Assembly (NCBI RefSeq): GCF_001421355.1
Contig: NZ_LMKC01000005.1
Coordinates: 321,001-385,000, forward strand
Direction of reading: 5' to 3'
From: Sphingomonas sp. Leaf9
GTDB lineage: Bacteria; Pseudomonadota; Alphaproteobacteria; Sphingomonadales; Sphingomonadaceae
DNA length: 64,000 nucleotides
A model generated the notes under the pieces. It had not been told where the DNA came from and did not search any database. It was given only the letters and a program-made list of their open reading frames with translations. How positions within the stretch are numbered: position 1 is the stretch's first letter; the number at the start of each line of letters is the position of its first letter. The position numbers and the translations under genes are program-made. This document shows, piece by piece, positions 1-8,547 of the stretch.

Positions 1-591
1 GGGCACGGTATTAAAATCGCCGGTCAGCACGACCGGCAGGTCGCCTGCGATCTCCGGTATCCGTGCCGCCAGCAGCGCCGCGCCCTTTTCGCGCGCCGCC
101 TCATCCTCCGCGCGATAGGGCAGGTGCGTGTTGAACAGCGCAAACCGCTTGCCGTCACGCTCGCGAAAAACGGCCCAGGTGACCATGCGCGGATAGGGAT
201 GGCCCCAACTGTAGCTGCCCGGCACCGCCGGCGTATCCGACAGCCAGAAATTGCCCCAGCGCTCCACCTGCAACCGATCGGCGCGGTAGAAGACGCCCAT
301 ATGCTCGTCCCCGGCCCGCCCGGTGCCACTGCGCCCGACGCCGATCCAGCGATAGCGCGGCAGGCGCGCGACCAGATCGTCGCCCTGGGCGCGGAACAGC
401 TCCTGCGTTCCGATCACGTCGGGGGCCGCCCGCCGGATCGTCGCGGCGGTCAGGTCGCGGCGCAATTCCCAGCGGTTCGCGCCATCACCCTCGGCGGGCA
501 GGCGGATGTTGAGGCTCATGACGGTCAGGTCGCGGGCCAGCGCCGGCACCGCCGCCGCCAGCGCCGCGATCGTCAGCAGGAACCGGATCAC
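1..591 (-). CDS. Secreted endonuclease/exonuclease/phosphatase family protein (3' end missing)
   Basis: Partial gene: 197 codons are visible and the 3' end lies outside the window. It starts with GTG at 591, whose last two bases overlap the egtD stop (GTGA), so it is translated right after egtD. The N-terminus is a hydrophobic stretch ending in ALA, a likely signal peptide, so the product should be exported. Directly after it come MSLNIRL and VIGTQE, the first strand and the metal-binding Glu of the Mg2+-dependent DNase I-like fold, and the last visible residues are LTGDFNTVP, the family's catalytic Asp/Asn motif. The substrate (nucleic acid, phospholipid or inositol phosphate) cannot be told from what is visible. 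Its position as last gene of the run is probably operonic convenience rather than a role in ergothioneine synthesis. Confidence 0.85.
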   Translation of the reverse strand, partial: MIRFLLTIAALAAAVPALARDLTVMSLNIRLPAEGDGANRWELRRDLTAATIRRAAPDVIGTQELFRAQGDDLVARLPRYRWIGVGRSGTGRAGDEHMGVFYRADRLQVERWGNFWLSDTPAVPGSYSWGHPYPRMVTWAVFRERDGKRFALFNTHLPYRAEDEAAREKGAALLAARIPEIAGDLPVVLTGDFNTVP

Positions 592-1565
592 GGCGCGATC
601 GGCATCTTTCGCGCTTCGGCAAGGATCACGCAGAACGCACCATCGCCGCCGCACCATTGCTGCAACGGGGTCCACCCGCCGCTGCGCAACAGCAGCCGCG
701 CATCGCGGTCGCCATATTTGTGGCTGTTCTCGGTATGGATCGTCTCGCCGTCATGCAGCGCGAACGATCGTCCATCGACCGAGAATTCCACGTCACGGGT
801 GGCACGCAGATGCATCTCGATCCGCGCGGCATCATCGTTCCAGCGCGCTTCGTGCACGAAAGCATCGACCGGCACCGTCCCGGCCAGCTCGCGGTTGATC
901 CGGTCGAGCAGGTTCAGGTTGAACGCCGCCGTCACGCCCGCCGCATCGTCATAGGCGGCGACCAGCGTGCCCTCGTCCTTGATCCGGTCGATCCCGATCA
1001 GCAGCATCGCCCCCTCGCCCAGCCAGTCGCGCATCGCGCGCAGCAGCGTGCCCGCCGCCAGCGGCTCCATGTTGCCGATGGTCGATCCGGGGAAGAAGCC
1101 GAGCTTGGGCAGGTCGGCCACTTCGGCCGGCAGCGGCACCGGATGCATGAAGTCCGCTTCGACCGGCAGCACCGGCAGTCCAGGGAATTGCGCAGCCAGC
1201 ACCGCCGACGACGACCGCAGGAACTCGCCCGAAATGTCGATCGGGACATAAGCGGCGGGTTCGATGCAGTTGAGCAGGATCGGCGTCTTGACCGACGACC
1301 CCGATCCGAACTCGACCACCGCCACGCCTTCGCCGACCGCGCCGACCAGCTCGGGGCAGATCGTCTTCAGGATCGCGGTCTCGGCGCGGGTCGGATAATA
1401 TTCGGGCAGCGCGGTGATATCCTCGAACAGTTCCGACCCCTTGCGGTCATAGAACCAGCGCGCCGGAATCGCCTTTTGCGGGAGCGACAGCCCGGCCAGC
1501 ACATCGGCGCGAAACGCAGGATCGGCACGGGTCGCCATCGGCACATCATCGCTCAGCAGCATCAC
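588..1565 (-). CDS. egtD: L-histidine N-alpha-methyltransferase EgtD
   Basis: 325 residues, the usual EgtD length. The family trimethylates the amino group of histidine with S-adenosylmethionine to give hercynine, the first step of ergothioneine synthesis in the cytoplasm. Visible hallmarks are the early KGSELFEDI and LPEYYPTR motifs, the SAM loop [18 protein letters not shown] in the middle, and the C-terminal IHTENSHKY segment. The ATG overlaps the egtB stop by four bases (ATGA), and the next gene's GTG overlaps this stop, so egtB, egtD and the exported hydrolase are translationally coupled. The pair egtB-egtD without egtA, egtC or egtE is the common reduced arrangement in proteobacteria; the other steps would be encoded elsewhere. 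Confidence 0.95.
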   Translation of the reverse strand: MMLLSDDVPMATRADPAFRADVLAGLSLPQKAIPARWFYDRKGSELFEDITALPEYYPTRAETAILKTICPELVGAVGEGVAVVEFGSGSSVKTPILLNCIEPAAYVPIDISGEFLRSSSAVLAAQFPGLPVLPVEADFMHPVPLPAEVADLPKLGFFPGSTIGNMEPLAAGTLLRAMRDWLGEGAMLLIGIDRIKDEGTLVAAYDDAAGVTAAFNLNLLDRINRELAGTVPVDAFVHEARWNDDAARIEMHLRATRDVEFSVDGRSFALHDGETIHTENSHKYGDRDARLLLRSGGWTPLQQWCGGDGAFCVILAEARKMPIAP

Positions 1566-2818
1566 AGATCCTTCGCAAGGCGGACGCCGGTGAATTGCCA
1601 GCGCTGGTGGGGGTAAAAGAAATTGCGGTAGCAGGCACGCGCATGGCCGCGCGGCGTGGCGCAGGAACTTCCACGCAGCACGAACTGGCCGCTCATGAAC
1701 TTGCCGTTATATTCGCCGACCGCGCCGTCTGCGGTGCGGAACCCCGGATAGGGGCGGTACGCGCTGCCGGTCCATTGCCACACATCGCCGAAGAACGCCG
1801 GCCCGCCGGCGGACGGGCGCGGCTCGACCGCATGGGCATGGTCCAGCTGGTTGCCACCCGCCGGGTCGTGGGAGGCCGCGGCGGCTTCCCATTCGAACTC
1901 GGTCGGCAGGCGCGCGCCGGCCCAGCTGGCATAGGCGTCCGCCTCGAAGAAGCTGACATGCGTCACCGGCGCGGCAGGATCGATCGCGCGCCGCCCGTCG
2001 AGGCCGAAGCGGGTCCATGCCTCGCCGTCCCGCTCCCAATAGAGCGGCGCATGGATGCCGTTCGCCTGCACCCATGCCCAGCCATCGGCCAGCCACAACC
2101 GCGCGTCGCGATAGCCGCCGTCGGTAATGAAGGCGGCCCATTCGCCATTGGTGACGGTGCGGTCGGCGATGGCGTGCGGGTGGAGCAGCACGTCGTGGCG
2201 CGGCCCCTCGCAATCGAACGCGAAGCCCTGTCCGCCATGCCCGGCCTGCACGATGCCGCCGCCATGCTCGATCCAGCCGGTTGGCGGCGGCACGGCGACC
2301 GGGCGTTTCGGCTCGGGCGCGAACATCGCCGGCTCCAGCGGGTTCTCGCTGAAATGATGCAGGATATCGGTCAGCAGCAGTTCCTGATGCTGCTCTTCGT
2401 GGTTGCAGCCCAGCGCGACCAGTGCCTGCGCATCGGCCGAAAGCGTTGGCAGCGCGGACAACAGCGCCGCATCCACCGCCGCGCGATAGGCCCGCACTTC
2501 GTCGAGGCTGGGGCGGGTAATCATCCCCCGCCGGCCACGCGCATGGCGGCGGCCCTCGGCCTCGTAATAGCTGTTGAACAGGAACGGAAAGCGTTCGTCG
2601 TGGAGCGCATAGCCCGGCACATGATCGCGCAGGACAAAGGTTTCGAAGAACCAGGTCGTATGCGCCAGATGCCATTTGGCCGGCGACGCATCGTCCATCG
2701 ACTGCACGGTGGCATCGGCATCCGACAGCGGCTGGGCCAGCGCGTCGGTCAGCGATCGAACGGCGTGATAGCGACGGGCGAGCGGATGGTATGGCCGGTC
2801 GGCCGGTGTCGCTCGCAT
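1562..2818 (-). CDS. egtB: Hercynine oxygenase / ergothioneine synthase EgtB
   Basis: 418 residues with the two-domain layout of EgtB: an N-terminal DinB-like four-helix domain and a C-terminal formylglycine-generating-enzyme-like (FGE-sulfatase) domain. The enzyme is a non-haem iron sulfoxide synthase joining a thiol (gamma-glutamylcysteine or cysteine) to hercynine with O2. Iron ligands are visible: His50 or His53 in WHLAHTTWF and the HX3HXE motif at His140, His144 and Glu146. The C-terminal domain shows the FGE signatures [22 protein letters not shown] and [10 protein letters not shown]. The ATG at 2818 lies 13 bases after the adenosyltransferase stop, and the 3' end overlaps egtD by four bases. 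Confidence 0.95.
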   Translation of the reverse strand: MRATPADRPYHPLARRYHAVRSLTDALAQPLSDADATVQSMDDASPAKWHLAHTTWFFETFVLRDHVPGYALHDERFPFLFNSYYEAEGRRHARGRRGMITRPSLDEVRAYRAAVDAALLSALPTLSADAQALVALGCNHEEQHQELLLTDILHHFSENPLEPAMFAPEPKRPVAVPPPTGWIEHGGGIVQAGHGGQGFAFDCEGPRHDVLLHPHAIADRTVTNGEWAAFITDGGYRDARLWLADGWAWVQANGIHAPLYWERDGEAWTRFGLDGRRAIDPAAPVTHVSFFEADAYASWAGARLPTEFEWEAAAASHDPAGGNQLDHAHAVEPRPSAGGPAFFGDVWQWTGSAYRPYPGFRTADGAVGEYNGKFMSGQFVLRGSSCATPRGHARACYRNFFYPHQRWQFTGVRLAKDL

Positions 2819-2831
2819 GCTCGTAGCTCCC

Positions 2832-3398
2832 CTAGGGTGCCGGGCGTGCTCCGCCCGGTACCCACAGAACGTCTCCGCCGGCGCTTTGGTTCACAAGTCG
2901 CGCAAAAACGAACAGAAAATCCGACAGCCGGTTCAAATAGCCAAGCAGATGCGGGTTGAGCGCCGCGTCGTGCGACGCCGCCACCGCCGACCGCTCCGCC
3001 CGCCGTACGATCGCGCGCGCCAGATGCAACGCGGCGGCCGCCGCCGAACCGCCGGGCAGGATGAAGCTGGTGAGCGGCGACAGGCCGGCATTGGCCCGGT
3101 CGATCGCATTTTCCAGCGCGGTCACCTGTTCGGCCACGATGCGCAGCGCGCCGTCGATGGCGGGCGGGGTGGCCAGATCGGCACCCAGGTCGAACAGGTC
3201 GTTCTGGATCGTCAGCAGCGTCGCGGCATCGGGATGGTCGCCCAGCGCGGCGATCGCGACGCCCAGCGCCGAATTGGCCTCGTCCACATCGCCGATCGCT
3301 TGCATCACGGCGGCGTCCTTCGCCACGCGCGATCCGTCGACCAGCCCGGTGGTCCCGCCGTCCCCGGTGCGGGTATAGATTTTCGTCAGCTTGACCAT
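2832..3398 (-). CDS. Cob(I)yrinic acid a,c-diamide adenosyltransferase, PduO type
   Basis: 188 residues. The family transfers the adenosyl group of ATP to cob(I)alamin, making coenzyme B12. The N-terminus [16 protein letters not shown] is the ATP-binding P-loop-like motif of PduO-type enzymes; ILPGGS and [10 protein letters not shown] further on hold the usual conserved arginines, and [13 protein letters not shown] is the typical C-terminal motif. It sits 7 bases downstream of the HIG1-type gene and 13 bases upstream of egtB on the same strand, so it is probably co-transcribed with both. No cobalamin riboswitch is recognisable in the short gaps around it. Confidence 0.92.
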   Translation of the reverse strand: MVKLTKIYTRTGDGGTTGLVDGSRVAKDAAVMQAIGDVDEANSALGVAIAALGDHPDAATLLTIQNDLFDLGADLATPPAIDGALRIVAEQVTALENAIDRANAGLSPLTSFILPGGSAAAAALHLARAIVRRAERSAVAASHDAALNPHLLGYLNRLSDFLFVFARLVNQSAGGDVLWVPGGARPAP

Positions 3399-3405
3399 GA
3401 AACGA

Positions 3406-3633
3406 TCAGGTCCGCCCGGCGAGGAACAGCAGCAGGACGACGATCAGGATCGCGATCGCCTGGAACAGCACGCGCGCCTGCATCATCTTGTTCGATTTGA
3501 TGGCGTGTTCGCTCGGCCCCTCGCCGCGCACCTCCGCGCTGCCCTGCGCAAGGAACGACACGATGCCGCGCACCAGCGCGACGACGACCGCGATCATCGC
3601 CGCGATCAGCAACAGGACCAGGAAAGTGTTCAT
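3406..3633 (-). CDS. HIG1-domain / twin-transmembrane protein
   Basis: 75 residues with two predicted membrane helices: residues 3-28 (rich in Leu, Ile, Val) and about 53-72. Between them is a polar loop followed by NKMMQARVLFQA, which carries the spaced Arg and Gln of the HIG1 motif (R-X3-Q). HIG1 proteins associate with respiratory complexes in mitochondria; in alphaproteobacteria the same short proteins are usually annotated as twin-transmembrane proteins of unknown function. Ten bases separate it from gluQ and seven from the adenosyltransferase gene. A link with cytochrome oxidase is possible by family only; the cox genes here are 21 kb away. Confidence 0.75.
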   Translation of the reverse strand: MNTFLVLLLIAAMIAVVVALVRGIVSFLAQGSAEVRGEGPSEHAIKSNKMMQARVLFQAIAILIVVLLLFLAGRT

Positions 3634-3642
3634 TCGTCGAAG

Positions 3643-4542
3643 CTAAGCCTTCGCCAGCATAAAGCCAATGGGCAGTCGTCCGCTCCGCAGATCATCGGCG
3701 AACCCGCGCCCGTCGACGCCGCCGTCCCGCAGCGCCGCCAGCGTCGGCGCGCCGTTGCGCTTGGCCAGCCGCTGCCCATCCGGCCCCAGCAGCAGCGGAT
3801 GATGCCGCCACACCGGGACGGGCAGGTCGAGCAGCGCCTGCAACAGCCGATGGACATGGGTCGCGGTGAACAGATCGATGCCGCGCACGACATGGGTCAC
3901 CCCCTGCACGGCATCGTCGATGGTCACCGCCAGGTGATAGCTGGTCCCGGCATCCTTGCGCGCCAGCACCACATCGCCCTGTGCCAGCGGATCGGCCGCC
4001 ACCGTGCCCGCCAGTTCATCGGTCCACACCAGCGGCCCGGCCAGCGCCACCGCGCGTGCCATATCGATCCGCCACGCATGCGGCGCACCCAGCCGTGCCG
4101 CCGCGACCGCCGGCGGGATCGACCGACAGGTGCCGGGATAGACCGCACCGTCCACGCCATGCGGCGCCGACGCACTCGCCGCGAGTTCGCGGGCGATATC
4201 GGCGCGGGTGCAGAAGCAGGGATAGACCAGCCCGGCCGCGCGCAACCGGTCGAGCGCGGCGGCATATAGCGGCATCCGCTGCGACTGGAACACGACCTCC
4301 CCGTCCCAATCCAGCCCCAGCCAGCGCAGGTCGGCCAGGATGCCCGCGACATGCTCGGGTCGGCTGCGTGCCCCGTCGATATCCTCGATCCTCAGCAGGA
4401 ATCGCCCGCCCCCTGCCCGCGCCCGATCATGCGCCGCGATCGCCGCCACCGCGTGCCCCGCGTGCAGCGCACCCGTCGGGCTGGGCGCGAAACGGGTGAC
4501 GACCGCGCCGGTTTGACTTTGGGTATCGCGCCGTGCTGTCAT
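3643..4542 (-). CDS. gluQ: Glutamyl-Q tRNA(Asp) synthetase
   Basis: About 299 residues from the ATG at 4542; an in-frame ATG eight codons upstream (4566) is possible but the longer N-terminus has no family similarity that I recognise. The enzyme attaches glutamate to queuosine in the anticodon of tRNA(Asp). It resembles the catalytic half of glutamyl-tRNA synthetase: the HIGH-type motif is in RFAPSPTGALHAGH, and the KMSKS-type motif is reduced to RLAKRNG, as normal for GluQ. CFCTRADI plus the later YPGTCR supply the Cys/Tyr/Cys zinc site that distinguishes GluQ. The anticodon-binding domain is absent, as expected. First gene of the minus-strand run to position 1, divergent from the HNH gene. 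Confidence 0.93.
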   Translation of the reverse strand: MTARRDTQSQTGAVVTRFAPSPTGALHAGHAVAAIAAHDRARAGGGRFLLRIEDIDGARSRPEHVAGILADLRWLGLDWDGEVVFQSQRMPLYAAALDRLRAAGLVYPCFCTRADIARELAASASAPHGVDGAVYPGTCRSIPPAVAAARLGAPHAWRIDMARAVALAGPLVWTDELAGTVAADPLAQGDVVLARKDAGTSYHLAVTIDDAVQGVTHVVRGIDLFTATHVHRLLQALLDLPVPVWRHHPLLLGPDGQRLAKRNGAPTLAALRDGGVDGRGFADDLRSGRLPIGFMLAKA

Positions 4543-4598
4543 GTCCGCGTCATCGTTGCCGATCATATCGGCGGCGACGTTTACGCGAGGGGGACTTC

Positions 4599-5165
4599 AT
4601 GTACCATCCCGATCGCCTCCGCCATCCCGATGGCTGCCCCGCGCTGGTGCTCAACGCGGACTATACGCCGTTGAGCTATTATCCGCTCAGCGTATGGCCA
4701 TGGCAGACGGCGGTAAAGGCCGTGTTTCTCGACCGGGTCGACATCGTCGCCCAATATGACCGCGAAGTGTGCAGCCCGACCGCGCGGATCAAGCTGCCCT
4801 CGGTCATCGCGCTCAAGCAATATGTGCGGCCGTCGGAATTTCCGGCCTTTACCCGCTTCAACCTGTTCCTGCGCGACCGGTTCAGCTGCCAATATTGCGG
4901 CGCGACCCACGACCTGACCTTCGATCACGTGGTGCCCCGCGCACAGGGGGGCCGGACGACATGGGAAAACGTCGCCACCGCCTGTGCGCCGTGCAACCTG
5001 CGCAAAGGGGGCCGGACGCCGAAACAGGCGGCGATGCCGCTCCATGTCCAGCCGATCCGCCCGACCAGCTGGCAATTGCAGGAACAGGGCCGCCGCTTCC
5101 CGCCCAACCACCTGCACGAAACGTGGCACGACTGGCTGTACTGGGATGTCGAGCTGGACGCTTGA
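4599..5165 (+). CDS. HNH endonuclease
   Basis: 188 residues. The start at 4599 is chosen over an in-frame ATG at 4533 because a purine-rich ribosome site (GAGGGGGA) lies just before it and the homologous region LVLNADYTPLSYYPLS follows at once. The C-terminal half carries a zinc-ribbon HNH core: Cys97 and Cys100 (CQYC), the catalytic His110 in FDHVVPRAQGG, Asn in TWENV, and Cys129/Cys132 (CAPCN). This widespread single-copy chromosomal family is thought to nick or cleave DNA, but its biological role is unsettled. Its stop overlaps the TTG start of the next gene. Confidence 0.9.
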   Translation: MYHPDRLRHPDGCPALVLNADYTPLSYYPLSVWPWQTAVKAVFLDRVDIVAQYDREVCSPTARIKLPSVIALKQYVRPSEFPAFTRFNLFLRDRFSCQYCGATHDLTFDHVVPRAQGGRTTWENVATACAPCNLRKGGRTPKQAAMPLHVQPIRPTSWQLQEQGRRFPPNHLHETWHDWLYWDVELDA

Positions 5166-5608
5166 CCTTCGTCAGCGTTACCCGGCTGCGCATCCGATCG
5201 GTGCGCTTCGTGCCGGCGTTCCTGATCGACACATGGCTAAGTGCACGACAGGTGCAGCGGGCAGGCGGCTATCTCGGCGGGCAGGTGCTGGCCGATCGTC
5301 GCCACGCCTATTGGACGATGACGGTGTGGGACGATGCGGCAGCGATGCGCGCCTATATGACCGCCGGACCGCACCGCCGCGCCATGCCCAAACTGATGCG
5401 CTGGTGCGATCAGGCAAGCATCGTGCACTGGCTACAGGACGATGCGACCCTGCCCGACTGGTCCGAAGCCGATCGCCGGATGCGCGGCGAGGGGCGCGTA
5501 TCGAAGGTGCATCGTCCGGCGAACGGCCATGATCCGATGACCTTTCCGTCCCCGCGCGTCACTGCTGGCGTTCGCCTGCCGCCACATTCCACGTCACCCC
5601 GGACTTGA
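5162..5608 (+). CDS. DUF3291-like / dimeric alpha-beta barrel protein
   Basis: 148 residues from a TTG start at 5162 that overlaps the HNH stop (TTGA); no ATG is available near the start of the conserved region. The sequence FVSVTRLRIRSVRFVP, YWTMTVWDDAAAMRAYM and PHRRAMPKLMRWCDQAS has the strand-helix pattern of small ferredoxin-fold monooxygenase-like or DUF3291 proteins. No catalytic residue can be assigned. The stop codon and the last residues (HSTSPRT) are supplied by the CGTCACCCCGGACTTGA repeat, which suggests that repeat insertion trimmed or replaced the original C-terminus. Confidence 0.65.
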   Translation: MTFVSVTRLRIRSVRFVPAFLIDTWLSARQVQRAGGYLGGQVLADRRHAYWTMTVWDDAAAMRAYMTAGPHRRAMPKLMRWCDQASIVHWLQDDATLPDWSEADRRMRGEGRVSKVHRPANGHDPMTFPSPRVTAGVRLPPHSTSPRT

Positions 5609-5673
5609 TCCGGGGTCCCGCTTCTTCTTGACGGCCGGAAGGAGCGTCACCCCGGGTCAAGCCCGGGGTGACG
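5596..5673. repeat. Pair of intergenic hairpin repeats (CGTCACCCCGG family)
   Basis: Two hairpins: ACCCCGGACTTGATCCGGGGT (arms ACCCCGGA and TCCGGGGT) at 5596-5616 and a second CGTCACCCCGGG...CCCGGGGTGACG unit at 5645-5673. The same family appears at 8395-8478 and 38456-38542. The first unit provides the stop codon of the preceding gene. Confidence 0.85.
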
Positions 5674-5690
5674 CGACAGAGCCTCGCGCC

Positions 5691-6053
5691 CTACCCGCCC
5701 TTCGACGTCAGCGGCGGGGTCTGCTGGTGCTGGACCACCGTCCACACGCCATGCTCGATCCAGCGATAGGTCGAGGTGCAGTAGGCGATGTACGCCTCGC
5801 CGCCCTTGTGCGCCTCCGCCTTGTACGCGACGACGATCAGCCCCTCCTGCGGGCGGGCGACCTGCCGCTCGGTCAGCGACACCTGCTCCCAGCGCGGCGT
5901 GTCCTTCACCGCGTCGATCGCCTGTCGCCCGGTGAATACGAACGGCGGAGTCGGCAGCACCATCAGGCACGCGTCGTCGACCGATTCCTCGTAATGGGCC
6001 GCATCGGCGGTCCACAGGCTTTCCTCGAAATTCCAGATGCGATCGTCGTCCAC
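5691..6053 (-). CDS. NTF2-like / DUF4440 family protein
   Basis: 120 residues, no signal peptide or membrane segment. The order IWNFEESLWTADAAHYEESVDDACLMVLPTP, FTGRQAIDAV, WEQVSLTERQVARP, YIAYCTSTYRW and WTVVQHQQTPP matches the small cone-shaped NTF2 fold of DUF4440/SnoaL-like proteins, where the C-terminal W-x-x-x-Q-HQ-x-TPP is characteristic. Such proteins may bind small ligands or act as hydrolases; no function can be assigned. It stands alone between the hairpin repeats and the divergent penicillin-binding protein. Confidence 0.75.
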   Translation of the reverse strand: MDDDRIWNFEESLWTADAAHYEESVDDACLMVLPTPPFVFTGRQAIDAVKDTPRWEQVSLTERQVARPQEGLIVVAYKAEAHKGGEAYIAYCTSTYRWIEHGVWTVVQHQQTPPLTSKGG

Positions 6054-6189
6054 GGCGATTCTCCTGTCGTTGCGGGCGTTTAGCGTTCAGGCGTCGCGGG
6101 GGTTCCGGCCATCGTCCGCCCCGCACCCTCGCCCCGCCGCAAGTTCGCTTGCCGAGGCTGTGTCAGACCGATAATACACGGCCGGTATC

Positions 6190-8349
6190 ATGGCTTACGA
6201 TCCCCCGTCCCCGCCCTCCGGCCCAGTCGATCCCAGCCGGATCGGGCGCCTGTCGACCCCGCTGACGGGGGACGCGCTGGAGCGGCGCTGGCGGCTGGCC
6301 GCGTTCGACGATGCGCTGGCCGATTATGATCGCAGCTTTCCCGGCGCGGGCGACCCGCCGCCGCCGCCCGACACGCCGACGACAACCAAAAAACGTCGCC
6401 CCTTACGCTGGTGGCTGCGCTGGATCATGCGCGGCTTCGGCGTCTTCATCCTACTGCTGGTCCTTGCGATCGGCTGGCTGGCGTTTACCGCGCCGCTGTC
6501 CAAATCGCTCGAACCGCCCGCACCGCCGTCGATCACCCTGTATTCGGCGGAGGGCACGCCGATCGCCGAGCGCGGTGCCAATATCGGCAAGCCGGTCGAT
6601 GCGACGAAGCTGCCCGCGCATGTCACCGAAGCGTTCATGGCGATCGAGGACCGTCGCTTCCGCACCCATTGGGGCATCGATCCGCGCGGCATCGCCCGCG
6701 CGATGTGGACCAACACCGCGGCGGGCGGCGTGCGACAGGGCGCCAGCACGATCACGCAGCAGCTGGCGAAGAACGCGTTCCTCGATTCGGACCGCACCGC
6801 CGCGCGCAAGATTCGCGAGGTGCTGATCGCATTCTGGCTGGAGGCTTGGCTGACCAAGGACGAGATCATGTCCCGGTACCTGTCCAACGCCTATTTCGGC
6901 GACAATGCCTACGGCCTCGATGCCGCCGCGCGCCATTATTTCAGCCGCGCGCCCAAGGACCTGACCGTCGGACAGGCGGCGATGCTGGCCGGACTGGTCA
7001 AGGCACCCTCGCGCCTTGCCCCGACCGGCAACCTGAAAGGCGCGCGCGCCCGGCAGGCGGTGGTCGTCGGCGCGATGGAGGCCGCCGGTTATCTGACGTC
7101 AGCAGAGGCGGATCGGGTGAAGCCCGCCGTGCTGCGCGTCACCGACAACAGCACGCTGCCGTCGGGCACCTATTTCGCCGACTGGGTGCTGCCGCAGGCG
7201 CGTGACCGCGAGGGCGGTGTCGGCGCGGATCGCAAGGTCACGACGACGCTCGAAATCCGCATGCAGCGCGCCGCCGAGCGCGCGGTGCGCAACGCCGGGC
7301 TGAAGCAGACCCAGGTCGCGATCGTCGCGATGCGCCCCGACGGGCGCGTCATCGCGATGGTCGGCGGCAAGAACTACGCCGACAGCCCGTTCAATCGCGC
7401 GGTCCAGGCGCGGCGGCAACCGGGGTCGACCTTCAAGCTGTTCGTTTACCTCGCGGCGCTCCGGTCGGGCCTGACCCCGCAGAGCCAGGTGCTCGACGAA
7501 CCGGTCACCATCGGCGAATGGAGCCCCAAGAACAGCGACGGCCGCTATCAGGGGACGATCACCCTCGAACGCGCGTTCCAGCGGTCGAGCAACGTCGCCG
7601 CCGCCCGGCTGACCAAGGAAGTCGGCGTCAAGAACGTCATCCGCGCCGCCCGCGACCTTGGCATCACCACGCCGATCGCCAACGAAGCGTCGATCGCGCT
7701 TGGCACCTCGACCACCTCGCTGCTCGAACTGACCAGCGCCTATGCCGCGATCGCGGCGGGCGAGGCGCCGGTGATCCCGCGTGGCCTTGCCGAACAGGAC
7801 GAACCAAGCTGGCTCGACCGGCTGCGGTCGAGCCGGCGCGGCCTGTCACGCGACGAGCTGGAGGGCATGCGCACGCTGCTCGCCGCATCGATTCGCCAGG
7901 GGACCGGCGTCGCCGCCAACCTGCCGGTCGAGGCGTTCGGCAAGACCGGCACGACGCAGGACAATCGCGATGCGCTGTTCGTCGGCTATGCCGGCGGGAT
8001 CGTCGCCGGCGTGTGGCTGGGCAACGACAACAACACGCCCAATCCGGGGCTGGCCGGCGGTGGCCTGCCCGCGCGCATCTGGCGCGATTTCATGCGGCAG
8101 GCGTTGAACATCCGCGATCCGATCCCGGTCGCCGCGCCCGAACCCGAACCGATCGACAATGCGATCGACGCGGTACAGGACGCGCTGGGCATCCCCGACG
8201 AAGGGCCGATGACGGTCGAAGGGCCGGGCTTCGACGTCTCGCTCGACCGCGACGGGCAGGTCCGCTTCGGCCCCAACGACCGCCGCCGCCGCGAGGAGGA
8301 ACCGGTCCCGCAGGAAGAACGCCGCCCGCCGGAAGAGGATCAGCAATAG
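6190..8349 (+). CDS. Class A penicillin-binding protein (PBP1A family)
   Basis: 719 residues. A bifunctional peptidoglycan synthase: glycosyltransferase (GT51) domain then penicillin-binding transpeptidase domain, anchored in the inner membrane with the catalytic part in the periplasm. After a proline-rich cytoplasmic N-terminus there is one membrane helix at about residues 79-98. Glu153 in AIEDRRFRTHWG is the GT51 catalytic acid. The transpeptidase motifs are STFK (Ser413, Lys416), SSN in FQRSSNVAA, and KTG starting at Lys585. The C-terminal tail is rich in Arg and Glu and ends in EERRPPEEDQQ. It is transcribed alone, divergent from the NTF2-like gene and closed by the hairpin repeat at 8395. 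Confidence 0.93.
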   Translation: MAYDPPSPPSGPVDPSRIGRLSTPLTGDALERRWRLAAFDDALADYDRSFPGAGDPPPPPDTPTTTKKRRPLRWWLRWIMRGFGVFILLLVLAIGWLAFTAPLSKSLEPPAPPSITLYSAEGTPIAERGANIGKPVDATKLPAHVTEAFMAIEDRRFRTHWGIDPRGIARAMWTNTAAGGVRQGASTITQQLAKNAFLDSDRTAARKIREVLIAFWLEAWLTKDEIMSRYLSNAYFGDNAYGLDAAARHYFSRAPKDLTVGQAAMLAGLVKAPSRLAPTGNLKGARARQAVVVGAMEAAGYLTSAEADRVKPAVLRVTDNSTLPSGTYFADWVLPQARDREGGVGADRKVTTTLEIRMQRAAERAVRNAGLKQTQVAIVAMRPDGRVIAMVGGKNYADSPFNRAVQARRQPGSTFKLFVYLAALRSGLTPQSQVLDEPVTIGEWSPKNSDGRYQGTITLERAFQRSSNVAAARLTKEVGVKNVIRAARDLGITTPIANEASIALGTSTTSLLELTSAYAAIAAGEAPVIPRGLAEQDEPSWLDRLRSSRRGLSRDELEGMRTLLAASIRQGTGVAANLPVEAFGKTGTTQDNRDALFVGYAGGIVAGVWLGNDNNTPNPGLAGGGLPARIWRDFMRQALNIRDPIPVAAPEPEPIDNAIDAVQDALGIPDEGPMTVEGPGFDVSLDRDGQVRFGPNDRRRREEEPVPQEERRPPEEDQQ

Positions 8350-8394
8350 CGTTCCGTCCTTCCCGCTTTCGCGGGAGCGACGAACCCCACCCCA

Positions 8395-8478
8395 CGTCAC
8401 CCCGGGCTTGACCCGGGGTCCCGCTTGTTCTGCTACTGTCGAAGGCAAGCGGGACCGCGGATCAAGTCCGGGGTGACG
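8395..8478. repeat. Long inverted repeat of the CGTCACCCCGG family
   Basis: Arms of about 33 bases: CGTCACCCCGGGCTTGACCC... at 8395 and its near-reverse complement ending GTCCGGGGTGACG at 8478, both continuing inward through the GGGTCCCGCTTG / CAAGCGGGACC parts. A separate 6-bp hairpin (TCCCGC-TTTC-GCGGGA) lies at 8361-8376. Together they separate the penicillin-binding protein from ltaE. Confidence 0.85.
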
Positions 8479-8547
8479 GAATTCGGAGAATGCCGGCCGC
8501 TGCAACGTCCGGTTGACCACTCCTCCCGATCCGCCCAAGGCATTGGC

